Shown: positions 23,004 through 32,914, counted from the first letter of the stretch. The stretch is DNA of 64,000 bases from Serratia marcescens (GCF_029846115.1 NZ_JARVZZ010000001.1:1922001-1986000); one strand, 5' to 3'. Program-made: numbers and translations. Notes: a model not told the origin generated them from the letters alone.

Positions 23004-25703
23004 ATGCTTATTCACAAGGGAACCACGCCGGCCGGCCGATTGGCCTCGGCGGTACGCGCCGCGCTGGCGGCGATGATGTTGACTCAGCCGGCTGTGACGC
23101 TCGCTGCCCAGGCTGAAGCGAGCGGCGCGCAGGCCGCACAGCAAAAGCATTTCAACATTGCGGTGCAGCCGCTGCAGAGCGCTATGTTGCGCTTCGCCGA
23201 GCAGGCCGGCATGCAGGTGTTTTTCGACGAGGTGAAGCTCGACGGCATGCAGGCGGCGGCGCTGGACGGCAGCATGAGCGTTGAACAGGGCCTGCGGCGC
23301 TTGATCGGCGGCAATCCGGTGGCTTTCCGCCTGCAGCCGCAGGGGCAGATCGTATTGAGCCGGCTGCCGACGGCGAACGGCGACGGCGGCGCGCTGGCGC
23401 TGGATAGCCTGACGGTGCTGGGCGCCGGCGGCATCAACGCCAACGATTGGGTTTACGACGAACCGCGCTCGGTCAGCGTCATCAGCCGTGAGCAGATGGA
23501 CAACCGCCCGGCGCGACACGCGGCCGATATTTTGGAGCAGACGACGGGAGCCTATTCCAGCGTCAGCCAGCAAGATCCGGCGCTGTCGGTCAACATCCGC
23601 GGCATACAAGACTATGGCCGGGTGAACATGAACATCGACGGCATGCGACAGAATTTTCAAAAGAGCGGCCATGGCCAGCGTAACGGCACCATGTACATCG
23701 ATTCCGAACTGCTGTCCGGCGTGACCATCGACAAGGGCACCACCGGCGGTATGGGCAGCGCCGGCACGCTCGGCGGCATCGCCACCTTCAATACCGTCAG
23801 CGCGAGCGATTTCCTGGCGCCAGGCAAAGAGCTGGGCGGCAAGCTGCACGCCAGCACCGGCGACAACGGCACCCACTTCATCGGCAGCAGCATATTGGCA
23901 TTGGGCAACGAAACCGGCGATATCCTGCTGGCTGCCAGCGAACGCCACCTCGGCGACTATTGGCCCGGCAACCAGGGCGACATCGGCAACATTCGCATCA
24001 ATAACGACACCGGCAATTACGATCGCTACGCCGAGAGCATCAAGAACAACAAAATCCCCGACACAAATTACCGCATGCACTCGCGGCTGGCCAAGGTGGG
24101 CTGGAATCTGCCCGCCAACCAGCGCCTGCAGCTGAGCTATCTGCAGACCCAGACCGCGTCGCCGATCGCCGGCACGTTGACCAACCTGGGCACCCGCCCG
24201 CCCTATGAACTGGGCTGGAAGCGCACCGGTTACAGCGACGTGATGGCACGCAACGCGGCGTTCGACTACAGCCTGGCGCCGGAAGACGTCGACTGGCTCG
24301 ATTTTCAGGCCAAGCTGTATTACGTCGATACTCAGGACGACAGCGACACCTACAGCACCAGCTCGCTGCTGGACAACGGCTACGCGACGCGTACCCGGCT
24401 GCGTACCTACGGCGCGCAGGCGCAAAACACCTCGCGCTTCAGCCTGGCGCCGGGGCATGACTTCCGCGCCAACTACGGGCTGGAGTTCTATTACGACAAG
24501 GCAACCAGCGACTCTTCCCGCCAAGGCATGGAAGGGGTGACGCCGGCCGGCAACCGTTCGGTAGCCAGCCTGTTCGCCAACCTGACCTACGACTACGACG
24601 GCTGGCTGACGTTGGAGGGGGGGCTGCGTTACGACCGCTATCGCCTGCGCGGCCAGACCGGCCTGAGCTATCCGGATTTAGCCAAAGATGGGCAGCGCTA
24701 CACGATTGACAATCCTTGCAAAGAGTTGCGTCTGACCGGCTGTTCAACCACGACCCGTGAAGATTGGAACGTGGATCGCGATCAGGGCAAGCTGTCGCCG
24801 ACGCTGGCGGTGGCGGTGCGCCCCGGCGTGGAGTGGCTTGAGCTGTATACCACCTACGGCAAATCCTGGCGGCCGCCGGCGATCACCGAAACGCTGACCA
24901 ACGGCAGCGCGCACAGTTCTTCCACGCAATACCCCAACCCGTTCCTGCAGCCCGAGCGTTCGCGCGCCTGGGAAGTCGGGTTCAACGTGCAGCAGCCGGA
25001 TCTGTGGTTTGAGGGCGATCGGTTGGTGGCCAAGGTGGCCTACTTTGACACCAAAGTGGATAACTACATCAACCTGGCGATAGACCGCAATAAACCGGGG
25101 CTGGTGCAGCCGAGCATCGGCAATGCCGCTTACGTCAACAACCTGTCTAAAACCCGCTTCCGTGGGCTGGAGTACCAGCTCAACTATGACGCAGGGGTAT
25201 TCTACGCCGACCTGACCTATACCCACATGATCGGTAAAAACGAGTTCTGCTCGAACAAGGCCTGGTTGGGGGGACGTCTGCGCTACGGCGACGGATCGCG
25301 CCGCGGCAACTTCTATGTTGAGCCGGATGCCGCTTCCAATGACTTCGTCACGTGTGACGGGGGAACGCAGTTCGGCTCCGCCGCCTACCTGCCAGGCGAT
25401 CGCGGCTCGGTGACGCTGGGCGGTCGCGCCTTCGATCGCAAGCTGGACGCCGGGGTGACCGTGCGCTTTGCGCCGGGCTATCAGGACAGCTCGGTGCCAT
25501 CCAACTACCCGTACCTGGCCGACTGGCCGAAGTACACCCTGTTCGATTTGTACGCCAGCTACAAGCTGACCGACAGCCTGACGCTGCGCGGCTCGGTGGA
25601 GAACCTGACCAACCGCGCCTATGTCGTCAGCTACGGCGAGACGCTGGCCAATACCCTCGGGCGCGGCCGCACCGTGCAGGGCGGGGTGGAATACCGTTTT
25701 TAA
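23004..25703 (+). CDS. hasR: haemophore receptor HasR
   Basis: The 899-residue precursor equals the known S. marcescens HasR length. It has a signal peptide of 34 residues, an STN signalling domain (about 49-118), a plug and a beta barrel ending GVEYRF. Residues His223 (in KSGHGQRN) and His637 (in TNGSAHSSS) correspond to His189 and His603 of mature HasR, the two haem ligands, when 34 residues are subtracted. HasR takes haem from HasA and signals to HasS. The ATG at 23004 is chosen because it gives this exact numbering; a TTG at 22974 would not. Confidence 0.97.
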   Translation: MLIHKGTTPAGRLASAVRAALAAMMLTQPAVTLAAQAEASGAQAAQQKHFNIAVQPLQSAMLRFAEQAGMQVFFDEVKLDGMQAAALDGSMSVEQGLRRLIGGNPVAFRLQPQGQIVLSRLPTANGDGGALALDSLTVLGAGGINANDWVYDEPRSVSVISREQMDNRPARHAADILEQTTGAYSSVSQQDPALSVNIRGIQDYGRVNMNIDGMRQNFQKSGHGQRNGTMYIDSELLSGVTIDKGTTGGMGSAGTLGGIATFNTVSASDFLAPGKELGGKLHASTGDNGTHFIGSSILALGNETGDILLAASERHLGDYWPGNQGDIGNIRINNDTGNYDRYAESIKNNKIPDTNYRMHSRLAKVGWNLPANQRLQLSYLQTQTASPIAGTLTNLGTRPPYELGWKRTGYSDVMARNAAFDYSLAPEDVDWLDFQAKLYYVDTQDDSDTYSTSSLLDNGYATRTRLRTYGAQAQNTSRFSLAPGHDFRANYGLEFYYDKATSDSSRQGMEGVTPAGNRSVASLFANLTYDYDGWLTLEGGLRYDRYRLRGQTGLSYPDLAKDGQRYTIDNPCKELRLTGCSTTTREDWNVDRDQGKLSPTLAVAVRPGVEWLELYTTYGKSWRPPAITETLTNGSAHSSSTQYPNPFLQPERSRAWEVGFNVQQPDLWFEGDRLVAKVAYFDTKVDNYINLAIDRNKPGLVQPSIGNAAYVNNLSKTRFRGLEYQLNYDAGVFYADLTYTHMIGKNEFCSNKAWLGGRLRYGDGSRRGNFYVEPDAASNDFVTCDGGTQFGSAAYLPGDRGSVTLGGRAFDRKLDAGVTVRFAPGYQDSSVPSNYPYLADWPKYTLFDLYASYKLTDSLTLRGSVENLTNRAYVVSYGETLANTLGRGRTVQGGVEYRF

Positions 25704-25741
25704 GCAGTAAAAGGGCGTTGCTCATCCTTGAGCACAAGGGC

Positions 25742-25757
25742 CGCCCCGCAAGGGGCG
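25742..25757 (+). other. GCAA-tetraloop hairpin between hasR and hasA
   Basis: CGCCCC pairs with GGGGCG across GCAA, 24 nt before the hasA start. GNRA tetraloop stems often stabilise or mark processing of mRNA, which would fit the need for abundant hasA transcript. This is inference. Confidence 0.45.
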
Positions 25758-25781
25758 CCGTTCATCAATGGAGATAGAGAA

Positions 25782-26351
25782 ATGGCATTTTCAGTTAACT
25801 ATGACAGCAGCTTTGGCGGTTACAGCATTCATGACTATCTGGGCCAATGGGCTTCGACATTTGGTGATATCAACCATACCAACGGCAATGTCGTCGAAGG
25901 CTCAAACAGCGGTGGCTTCTACGGCGGCCGGTTGTCCGGTAGCCAATACGCCGTGACCAGTACGGATAACCATGTCACGTCGGTCGTGGCGGGTGGCAAC
26001 CTGACCTACACGCTGTTCAATGAACCGGCGCATACCCTGTACGGCCAGCTGGATTCCCTGTCGTTCGGCGACGGTTTGAGCGGTGGCGATACATCACCGT
26101 ACAGCATTCAGGTGCCTGACGTCAGCTTCGGCGGCCTGAACCTCAGCAGCCTGCAGGCGCAGGGCCACGATGGCGTGGTGCACCAGGTGGTGTACGGCCT
26201 GATGTCCGGCGATACCGGCGCGCTGGAGACCGCGCTGAACGGCATCCTCGACGACTACGGCCTGAGCGTCAACTCCACCTTCGATCAGGTGGCGGCGGCG
26301 ACGGCGGTGGGCGTGCAGCATGCCGACAGCCCGGAATTGCTGGCGGCCTGA
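25782..26351 (+). CDS. hasA: haemophore HasA
   Basis: This 189-residue secreted haemophore has no N-terminal signal peptide. The C-terminal SPELLAA is the type I export signal. The haem ligands are His32 (in NHTNG) and Tyr76 (in NLTYTLFN), with His84 behind it; these correspond to His32, Tyr75 and His83 of the described S. marcescens protein, shifted by one-residue insertion in the loop at about 37-41. The middle segment 37-68 differs from that protein as I recall it, while the C-terminal half appears identical. HasA is exported by HasD-HasE and delivers haem to HasR. Confidence 0.97.
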   Translation: MAFSVNYDSSFGGYSIHDYLGQWASTFGDINHTNGNVVEGSNSGGFYGGRLSGSQYAVTSTDNHVTSVVAGGNLTYTLFNEPAHTLYGQLDSLSFGDGLSGGDTSPYSIQVPDVSFGGLNLSSLQAQGHDGVVHQVVYGLMSGDTGALETALNGILDDYGLSVNSTFDQVAAATAVGVQHADSPELLAA

Positions 26352-26363
26352 TTGCGGCCGTTT

Positions 26364-26392
26364 GCCCGCCGGCGCCGCGCGCCCCGGCGGGC
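26364..26392 (+). terminator. attenuating hairpin between hasA and hasD
   Basis: GCCCGCCGG pairs with CCGGCGGGC across an 11-nt loop, followed by ATTTTCTCGTTTTT. It probably stops much of the transcription after hasA and lets a fraction reach hasDEB. That would match the need for more haemophore than transporter. Confidence 0.72.
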
Positions 26393-26453
26393 ATTTTCTC
26401 GTTTTTAGCCGATGGAAAACGCCATGAAAAACGCCGTCAGGCGCGGAGAAGTG

Positions 26454-28202
26454 ATGAGCGTGCTGGCCGCATACCGGCGCGGGTTTTGGGGCATCGCGCT
26501 GTTTACCGCGGTGATCAACCTGTTGATGCTGGCCCCGGCGCTGTACATGCTGCAGGTCTACGATCGCGTGTTGCCGTCGGGCAACCGCATGACGCTGGCG
26601 ATGCTGACCCTGATGGTGGTCGGCCTTTATCTGTTTATGGGGCTGCTGGAGTGGGTGCGCAGTCAGGTGGTGATCCGCCTCGGCGCCCAGATGGATATGC
26701 GCCTGAATCAGCGGGTCTACGACGCCGCCTTCGAAACCAACCTGAAAACCGGCAACCCGCTGGCGGGACAGGCGCTGAACGATCTGACCAACCTGCGCCA
26801 GTTCGCCACCGGCAATGCGCTGTTCGCCTTTTTCGATGCCCCCTGGTTCCCGGTTTATCTGCTGGTGGTTTTTCTGCTCCATCCCTGGCTTGGCGCGTTG
26901 GCCAGCGCCGGGGTGATCGTGCTGGTGCTGCTGGCCTGGCTCAACCAGCGGGTGTCGCAGGCGCCGCTCGCGGAGGCCGGCCGGGTCGCGCTGAGCGCCA
27001 CGCAGCAGGCCAACGGCAACCTGCGCAATGCCGAAGCCATCGCCGCCATGGGGATGCTGACCGATTTGCGCCTGCGCTGGCTGCGGCAGCACCAGCAGTT
27101 CCTGCTGTTGCAGAACCGCGCCAGCGAGAAAATCGCCGCCGTCACCGCCTGGTCGAAAACCGTGCGGCTGGCGCTGCAGTCGCTGATGTTGGGCTGCGGC
27201 GCGCTGCTGGCGGTGAACGGCGACATTACGCCGGGCATGATGATCGCCGGATCGATCCTGATCGGCAGGGTGCTGGGGCCGATCGATCAGCTGATCGGCG
27301 CCTGGAAACAGTGGTCGTCGGCGCGCCAGTCCCTGCAGCGGCTGGAGGTGATGCTGGCCGCCAACCCGCCGCAGGCGGCGAGCCTGCCGCTGCCGGCGCC
27401 CAGCGGCACATTGGCCGTGAATCAGCTGACCGCCAGCGCGCCCGGCGGGAGCGCGCCGGTGTTGCACGGCGTCAGTTTTCGTCTGGAGGCCGCAGAGGTG
27501 CTGGGCGTCATTGGCGCGTCCGGCTCCGGCAAAACGCTGCTGATGCGCCAACTGGTCGGCGCGCTGACGCCGCTCAGCGGCGACGTGCGGCTGGACGGTG
27601 CGGATCTCCGGCGGTGGGACAAACAGCAACTGGGGCCGCATATCGGCTATCTGCCGCAGGATATCCAGCTGTTCGCCGGTACGCTGACGGAAAACATCGC
27701 CCGTTTTGGCCAGGTTGACGCCGAGAAGGTAGTGGCCGCCGCCGCGCTGGCCGGCGTGCACCAATTGATCCTGCATTTGCCCAAAGGGTATGAAACCGAG
27801 CTGGGCGAGGGCGGCAGCGGCCTGTCCGGCGGCCAGCGTCAGCGGGTGGCGCTGGCGCGCGCGCTGTATGGCTCTCCGGCGTTGGTGGTGTTGGACGAAC
27901 CGAATGCCAACCTCGATCGTGAAGGGGAAGAGGCGCTGCAGCGGGCGATCGAAGCGCTGAAGGCGCGCGGTACCACCATCGTGTTGGTCACCCACAAACC
28001 GGCGATCCTGGCGACGACCGACAAATTGCTGGTGCTGGCCGCCGGCCAGGTGCAGCACTTCGGCCCCAGTGACGCCATCCTGAAAAAACTGCCTGGTTTT
28101 GCACCCGCGGCCGTACCGGCCAACGCCGGCCGCAGCAGCGGCGGCTTCAACGTCAACTACGCCAACTTTGCCAAAACGGCCAGCGGTGAACGAAAAGTAT
28201 GA
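26454..28202 (+). CDS. hasD: type I secretion ABC transporter HasD
   Basis: The product is an exporter half-transporter: membrane domain with about six helices in the first 300 residues, then a nucleotide-binding domain with Walker A GASGSGKT, signature GLSGGQRQRVALARAL and Walker B ALVVLDEPNANLD. With HasE and an outer-membrane TolC-type channel it exports HasA. ATG 26454 has GGAG at 26446-26449; earlier in-frame ATGs at 26412 and 26424 lack a ribosome site but are often used in annotations, adding 14 or 10 residues. It overlaps hasE by 4 nt. Confidence 0.94.
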   Translation: MSVLAAYRRGFWGIALFTAVINLLMLAPALYMLQVYDRVLPSGNRMTLAMLTLMVVGLYLFMGLLEWVRSQVVIRLGAQMDMRLNQRVYDAAFETNLKTGNPLAGQALNDLTNLRQFATGNALFAFFDAPWFPVYLLVVFLLHPWLGALASAGVIVLVLLAWLNQRVSQAPLAEAGRVALSATQQANGNLRNAEAIAAMGMLTDLRLRWLRQHQQFLLLQNRASEKIAAVTAWSKTVRLALQSLMLGCGALLAVNGDITPGMMIAGSILIGRVLGPIDQLIGAWKQWSSARQSLQRLEVMLAANPPQAASLPLPAPSGTLAVNQLTASAPGGSAPVLHGVSFRLEAAEVLGVIGASGSGKTLLMRQLVGALTPLSGDVRLDGADLRRWDKQQLGPHIGYLPQDIQLFAGTLTENIARFGQVDAEKVVAAAALAGVHQLILHLPKGYETELGEGGSGLSGGQRQRVALARALYGSPALVVLDEPNANLDREGEEALQRAIEALKARGTTIVLVTHKPAILATTDKLLVLAAGQVQHFGPSDAILKKLPGFAPAAVPANAGRSSGGFNVNYANFAKTASGERKV

Positions 28203-29530
28203 GCAATCAGAGTGTGATCCTCGGCGATATCGACGCCCTTTCCCGGCAGTTCGACGAAGGGCGCCATCTGCGGCTCGGCGGCTGGCTGGTGCTGCTGGGA
28301 TTTGGCGGCTTCCTGCTGTGGGGGCTGTTGGCACCGTTGGATAAGGGCGTGCCGGTTTCCGGCAGCGTGGTGGTGGCCGGCAACCGCAAGGCGGTGCAGC
28401 ACCCGAGCGGCGGCGTGGTGTCGCAAATTCAGGTGCATGAAGGCGACCGGGTCCGCGCCGGGCAGGTGCTGTTGCTGATGGATACCGTCGACAGCCGCAC
28501 CCAGCGCGATGCGCTGCGCAGCCAGCAGTTGAGCAACGCCGCGCAGCGGGCGCGGCTGCAGGCCGAGCGCGACGGCCTGCAGGCGATCGCTTTCCCTGCA
28601 TTGCTGCAGGTGCGGCGGGGGGAGCCGGAGGTGATGTCGTTGATGCTGCTGCAACAGCAGCTGTTCACCAGCCGCCGCGCGGCGTTGCAGAGCGAGCTGG
28701 CGGCGATCGCGGAGAGCATCGCCGGATCGCAGGCGATGCTGGAGGGGATCCGGCAGTCTTACGCCAGCAAACAGCGACAAAAGGCCATGTTGCAAGAGCA
28801 GCTGGGCGGCATGCGCAAGCTGGCGGCGCAGGGATATGTGGCGCGCAATCGGCTGCTGGATCTGGAAGGGCAGTATGCGCAGATCGACGGCCAAGCGTCC
28901 GAGGACACCGGTAATATCGGCCGCCTGGGGCGCCAGATCCTGGAGCTGAAGCTGCGGGCGATCCAGCGGCGGGAAGAGTATCAGAAAGAGGTTAGCAGCC
29001 AACTGGCCGAGGTGCGGATGAAGCTGGACGAACTGGATAACCGCCTGGCCAAGGCGGAGGCCGATCTGGGCCATACGCAGGTGAAAGCGCCGGTGGCGGG
29101 CACCGTGGTGGGGCTGAGCGTGTTCACCGAAGGCGGCGTGATCGGCGCCGGCCAGCAACTGATGGAGATCGTGCCCAGCGATCGGGGGCTGCAGGTGGAG
29201 GCGCGTATCCCGGTCGAGCTGATCGACAAGGTGCAGGTGGGGTTGCCGGTCGAGCTGTTGTTCTCGGCGTTTAACCAAAGCACCACGCCGCGCGTTGAGG
29301 GCGAAGTGACGCTGGTCGGGGCCGATCGCCTGACCGACGAGAAAAGCGGTGCGCCTTATTACAGCGTGCGCGCCAAGGTCAGCGAAGAAGGATTGCAACG
29401 TTTGAACGGGTTGGAGATCCGCCCAGGGATGCCGGTCGAAGGGTTCATCCGCACCGGCGAGCGTTCGATGATGAACTATCTGTTCAAACCGCTGACCGAT
29501 CGCCTTCACTTGGCGCTGACGGAAGAGTGA
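28199..29530 (+). CDS. hasE: membrane fusion protein HasE
   Basis: The 443-residue HlyD-family adaptor has one N-terminal membrane helix at about 26-45 (LGGWLVLLGFGGFLLWGLL), a lipoyl/barrel-sandwich part (GNRKAVQHPSGGVVSQIQVHEGDRVRAGQVL), a long coiled-coil hairpin in the middle (about 100-290), and a return to the barrel domain (APVAGTVVGLSVFTEGGVI). It bridges HasD to the outer-membrane channel for HasA export. ATGA overlap with hasD indicates coupling. Confidence 0.94.
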   Translation: MSNQSVILGDIDALSRQFDEGRHLRLGGWLVLLGFGGFLLWGLLAPLDKGVPVSGSVVVAGNRKAVQHPSGGVVSQIQVHEGDRVRAGQVLLLMDTVDSRTQRDALRSQQLSNAAQRARLQAERDGLQAIAFPALLQVRRGEPEVMSLMLLQQQLFTSRRAALQSELAAIAESIAGSQAMLEGIRQSYASKQRQKAMLQEQLGGMRKLAAQGYVARNRLLDLEGQYAQIDGQASEDTGNIGRLGRQILELKLRAIQRREEYQKEVSSQLAEVRMKLDELDNRLAKAEADLGHTQVKAPVAGTVVGLSVFTEGGVIGAGQQLMEIVPSDRGLQVEARIPVELIDKVQVGLPVELLFSAFNQSTTPRVEGEVTLVGADRLTDEKSGAPYYSVRAKVSEEGLQRLNGLEIRPGMPVEGFIRTGERSMMNYLFKPLTDRLHLALTEE

Positions 29531-29532
29531 GC

Positions 29533-30321
29533 ATGTCGGTTTCGCCGCTGCCTTTCGCCGCGCCCGGCGCCGCCATGCCCTGGCGCCGTTGTCTGGTATT
29601 GGTGCTGGCGCTGCATCTGCTGGCCGCGGCGTTGTTCTGGCCCTGGCAGGACAAGGTTGAGCCGCCGTGGGTGCCGCCGCCGGCGGTCATGGTGGTGATA
29701 GCTGCCGCACCGCAGGCTCCAGCCGAAGTAAAGCAACCGCCGGGGCAAAGAACGCCGCCTCAGGTTGAACCGCCGGCGCCGCCGGAGCCGTTGCCGACGG
29801 TGAAGGTGCCTGAAGCCATACGGCCGAACATCGCCGTACCGCCGAAGCAGAAAAAACCGCCCAAGCCGGTGAAGAATCCCCCCCTGCCGCGCACACCGCC
29901 GCAGGAGAAAACGATCGCGCCGCCGAAGGTTCAGGAGCAAAGCGTCGGCGCGCCGCCGCCGGGCCGGGCGGATAAAACGGCCGCGCCGCAAACTCGCCTG
30001 ACGCCCTATGCTCAAGCGGGGGTGGACAACTGGCGCAGCCGCATCAGCGGCCGCCTGAATCGTTTTAAACGTTACCCCAAAGACGCATTGCGGCTAAAGC
30101 GCCAGGGCGTCGGGCAGGTGCGTTTCACGTTGGACAGGCAGGGCCATGTGCTGGCGGTGACGCTGGTCAGCAGCGCCGGGCTGCCGTCGCTGGATCGCGA
30201 AATCCAGGCGCTGGTCAAACGCGCTTCGCCGCTGCCCACGCCGCCGGCGGACGCTTACGTCAATGGCACGGTGGAATTGACGTTGCCGATCGATTTCAGT
30301 TTGCGCGGCGCGGGTTTTTGA
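29533..30321 (+). CDS. hasB: TonB-like energy transducer HasB
   Basis: The 262-residue protein has the TonB layout: an N-terminal inner-membrane helix (CLVLVLALHLLAAALFWPW, about 20-38), a periplasmic Pro/Lys-rich spacer (about 45-150, with repeats such as PPKQKKPPKPVK), and a C-terminal TonB domain (RLNRFKRYPKDALRLKRQGVGQVRFTLDRQG). HasB energises HasR specifically with the host ExbB-ExbD. It lies 2 nt after hasE and ends the operon. Confidence 0.95.
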   Translation: MSVSPLPFAAPGAAMPWRRCLVLVLALHLLAAALFWPWQDKVEPPWVPPPAVMVVIAAAPQAPAEVKQPPGQRTPPQVEPPAPPEPLPTVKVPEAIRPNIAVPPKQKKPPKPVKNPPLPRTPPQEKTIAPPKVQEQSVGAPPPGRADKTAAPQTRLTPYAQAGVDNWRSRISGRLNRFKRYPKDALRLKRQGVGQVRFTLDRQGHVLAVTLVSSAGLPSLDREIQALVKRASPLPTPPADAYVNGTVELTLPIDFSLRGAGF

Positions 30322-30472
30322 CGCGGCTGTTTCATGCCGATGGTCTGGGCGTTGCGCACGGTAACCTTTGCCTCTGCGCCGCGATCGCATTTCGCGCGAA
30401 AAACCAGTGACAGATCAACCGCAATCCCCCAATATGGATTTTCCATCAAGATGATTACGCGGGTGCCAGTCT

Positions 30473-30763
30473 ATGCTGAAAGTGAATGAGTATTTTGCCG
30501 GAAAAGTGAAGTCTATCGGTTTTGACAGTAGCAGCATCGGTCTTACCAGCGTGGGCGTGATGGAAGAGGGCGAATACACCTTCTCCACCGCGCAGCCGGA
30601 AGAAATGACGGTGATCACCGGGGCGCTGAAAGTGCTGCTGCCGGGGGCGCCGGACTGGCAGGTGTTTACGCCGGGCGAGAAGTTCTTCGTGCCGGGGCAC
30701 AGCGAGTTCAACCTGCAGGTGGCCGACGCGACCGCCTATCTGTGCCGCTACCTGAGCAAATAA
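30473..30763 (+). CDS. ppnP: pyrimidine/purine nucleoside phosphorylase PpnP
   Basis: The 96-residue cupin-like protein matches E. coli PpnP (YaiE): [37 protein letters not shown] and [13 protein letters not shown]. PpnP phosphorolyses several nucleosides. In E. coli it lies in aroL-yaiA-aroM-yaiE-rdgC, so here it marks the right border of the has insertion; aroM is absent. Confidence 0.94.
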   Translation: MLKVNEYFAGKVKSIGFDSSSIGLTSVGVMEEGEYTFSTAQPEEMTVITGALKVLLPGAPDWQVFTPGEKFFVPGHSEFNLQVADATAYLCRYLSK

Positions 30764-30783
30764 CGTTGCTTGTTAGGGGAACG

Positions 30784-30809
30784 CAGGGCTCAGCGGATGC
30801 TGGGCCCTG
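30784..30809. terminator. terminator hairpin between ppnP and rdgC
   Basis: CAGGGCTCAGC pairs with GCTGGGCCCTG across GGAT with a single wobble pair. It serves two convergent genes. Confidence 0.7.
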
Positions 30810-30827
30810 GTCGTTTCTGCGGCGGGA

Positions 30828-31739
30828 TTAACGCTGGGCTTCGCCGCCGAGCGCTTCGATGGTGTTTTTGATCAACGCCGCCAGCTCGCTGGTCATCAGG
30901 ATAAAGTCGGCGTCAAAGCGCTGGGCGAAGTCATCGCGATCGATATCGTCGTTCTGCTCGCGCAGCGTGTCGGCGAACTTCAGGCGCTTGAGCGAGCCGT
31001 CGTCCGACAGCATCAGCTGAATGCGTTCCTGCCAATCCACCGCCAGCTTGGTCACCAGCTTGCCGGCTTCGATATGCACCGCGATTTCGTCGCTGATCAG
31101 ATTCTGTTTCTTGCAGCGGATCACGCCGCCTTCTTCCAGAATCGCTTTCAATTCCGCTTCATCCTGAATGGCGAAGCCGGCCGGCATCTCGCCGGAACGC
31201 ACCCATTCGGTCAGCGTCAGTTCGATCGGGCTTTCCATTGTCAGCGGCACCACCGGCAGCGAGCCGAGGCTTTTGCGCAGCAGCGCCAGCGTATCTTCGG
31301 CGCGTTTTGCACTGGCGGCATCGACCATGATCAGATCGTTGACGGTGTCGATCCACATGAAGGTCTGATTGAAGCGGCTGAACGCGCGCGGCAGCAGGCT
31401 GTGCAGCACTTCGTCCTTTAGCGCGTCTTTCTCTGTTTTCTTCAGTTTGCGGTGTTGTTCCGCCTCCAGGCGCTCAATCTTGGCCTGCAGCTCTTGTTTG
31501 ATGACCGGCGACGGCAGGATTTTCTCTTCCTTACGCGCGCAGATGACGATTTGGCCGTTGACCGCGTGCGTCAGCGCATCGCTGTGCGAGCCCATCGGGG
31601 AGACCCAGCCGGTCTTCGCCATGTCTTGGCTGCCGCACGGCGTGAAGGCGAACGCGCTGAGTTGTTTTTCCATTTCATCCGCGTTTAACGCCACTTCACG
31701 GCTCAAACGGTAAACCATCAAATTCTTAAACCACAGCAT
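30828..31739 (-). CDS. rdgC: recombination-associated protein RdgC
   Basis: The 303-residue protein equals E. coli RdgC in length and begins [18 protein letters not shown]. RdgC is a nucleoid-associated ring protein that binds DNA and limits RecA activity. The family blocks [20 protein letters not shown] and [20 protein letters not shown] ([16 protein letters not shown]) are visible. It is divergent from mak. Confidence 0.96.
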   Translation of the reverse strand: MLWFKNLMVYRLSREVALNADEMEKQLSAFAFTPCGSQDMAKTGWVSPMGSHSDALTHAVNGQIVICARKEEKILPSPVIKQELQAKIERLEAEQHRKLKKTEKDALKDEVLHSLLPRAFSRFNQTFMWIDTVNDLIMVDAASAKRAEDTLALLRKSLGSLPVVPLTMESPIELTLTEWVRSGEMPAGFAIQDEAELKAILEEGGVIRCKKQNLISDEIAVHIEAGKLVTKLAVDWQERIQLMLSDDGSLKRLKFADTLREQNDDIDRDDFAQRFDADFILMTSELAALIKNTIEALGGEAQR

Positions 31740-31954
31740 AATGTTATCCCTGGCTGGGCGTGCGTTCGGCACGCTGATTCGTCAAAAGCAGGGCGGCATG
31801 ATAACGAATTGACGCTGAAAAATCGCCCCATTCTCTCCGAATTGCGTCGCCGTACGCAGCGGTAAAGCCCTGGCCGGGGAGAGGGAAACAGGTGATTCAT
31901 CCGCGCGCTTACATTAGGCTGTGGCAACGCTGCGCTGCATCGAGGAGAAAAAAC

Positions 31955-32869
31955 GTGCGCATTGGCATCGACTTGGGTGGGACGAAAATTGAAGTGATTG
32001 CGTTGGCGGACGACGGGCGGGAGTTGTTTCGCCATCGTATCGCCACGCCGCGTCATGACTACGGGCAAACCCTGGCGGCGATCGCCGGGCTGGTGAAACT
32101 GGCGGAAGATCATACCGGCGAACAGGGATCGGTCGGGATCGGCATTCCTGGCACGCTGTCGCCGTTTACCGGGCGGGTGAAAAACGCCAACTCGGTATGG
32201 CTCAACGGCCAACCGTTGGACAAGGATCTGTCGGCGCTGTTGGCGCGCGAGGTGCGTATCGCCAACGACGCCAACTGCCTGGCGGTGTCGGAAGCTACCG
32301 ACGGCGCAGGCGCCGGCGCGCAAACCGTGTTTGCGGTCATTATCGGCACCGGCTGCGGCGCCGGCGTGGCGCTGAACGGCCAGGCGCATTCCGGCGGCAA
32401 CGGCATCGCCGGCGAATGGGGCCACAATCCGCTGCCGTGGCAGGATGACGATGAGCTGCGTTACGCCCGCGAAGTGCCGTGCTACTGCGGCAAGCCGGGC
32501 TGCATCGAAACCTTTATTTCCGGCACCGGTTTCGCCACCGACTATGCGCGCCTGAGCGGCAACGCGCTGCAAGGGCACGAGATCATGGCGCTGAGCGAGC
32601 GGGGCGATGCGCTGGCGGAGCAGGCGATCGTTCGCTACGAAATGCGGCTGGCGAAAGCGTTGGCGCACGTGATCAACATTCTGGATCCGGACGTGGTGGT
32701 GCTCGGCGGCGGCATGAGCAATGTGGATCGCCTGTATCGCACGGTGCCTGAAAGGGTGAAAGATTGGGTGTTCGGCGGCGAGTGTGAAACGCCGATCCGC
32801 AAGGCGATCCACGGCGACTCCAGCGGCGTACGTGGCGCGGCCTGGCTATGGCCGCAACAGCAGCGCTAA
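31955..32869 (+). CDS. mak: fructokinase Mak (ROK family)
   Basis: The 304-residue ROK-family sugar kinase starts with [20 protein letters not shown] is the ATP-binding phosphate loop. The ROK zinc site appears as GEWGHNP and [15 protein letters not shown], with [10 protein letters not shown] as the sugar-binding region. In E. coli Mak phosphorylates fructose. GAGGAG at 31942-31947 supports the GTG. It sits next to rdgC as in E. coli. Confidence 0.94.
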   Translation: MRIGIDLGGTKIEVIALADDGRELFRHRIATPRHDYGQTLAAIAGLVKLAEDHTGEQGSVGIGIPGTLSPFTGRVKNANSVWLNGQPLDKDLSALLAREVRIANDANCLAVSEATDGAGAGAQTVFAVIIGTGCGAGVALNGQAHSGGNGIAGEWGHNPLPWQDDDELRYAREVPCYCGKPGCIETFISGTGFATDYARLSGNALQGHEIMALSERGDALAEQAIVRYEMRLAKALAHVINILDPDVVVLGGGMSNVDRLYRTVPERVKDWVFGGECETPIRKAIHGDSSGVRGAAWLWPQQQR

Positions 32870-32879
32870 GCGTTGCAAC

Positions 32880-32903
32880 AAAGCGCGAGCAGGCTCGCGC
32901 TTT
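32880..32903 (+). terminator. terminator after mak
   Basis: AAAGCGCGAG pairs with CTCGCGCTTT across CAGG. Confidence 0.72.
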
Positions 32904-32914
32904 AAACCCTTCCC

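Noticed and set aside
22965..24524. 519-residue minus-strand frame opposite hasR
   Set aside because: Shadow of the hasR frame caused by codon bias; no ribosome site or domain pattern.
26094..28601. 835-residue open frame on the minus strand across hasA-hasD-hasE
   Set aside because: It lies opposite three recognised genes, has an Arg/Gln/His-rich composition typical of antisense frames in GC-rich coding DNA, and no family signature.
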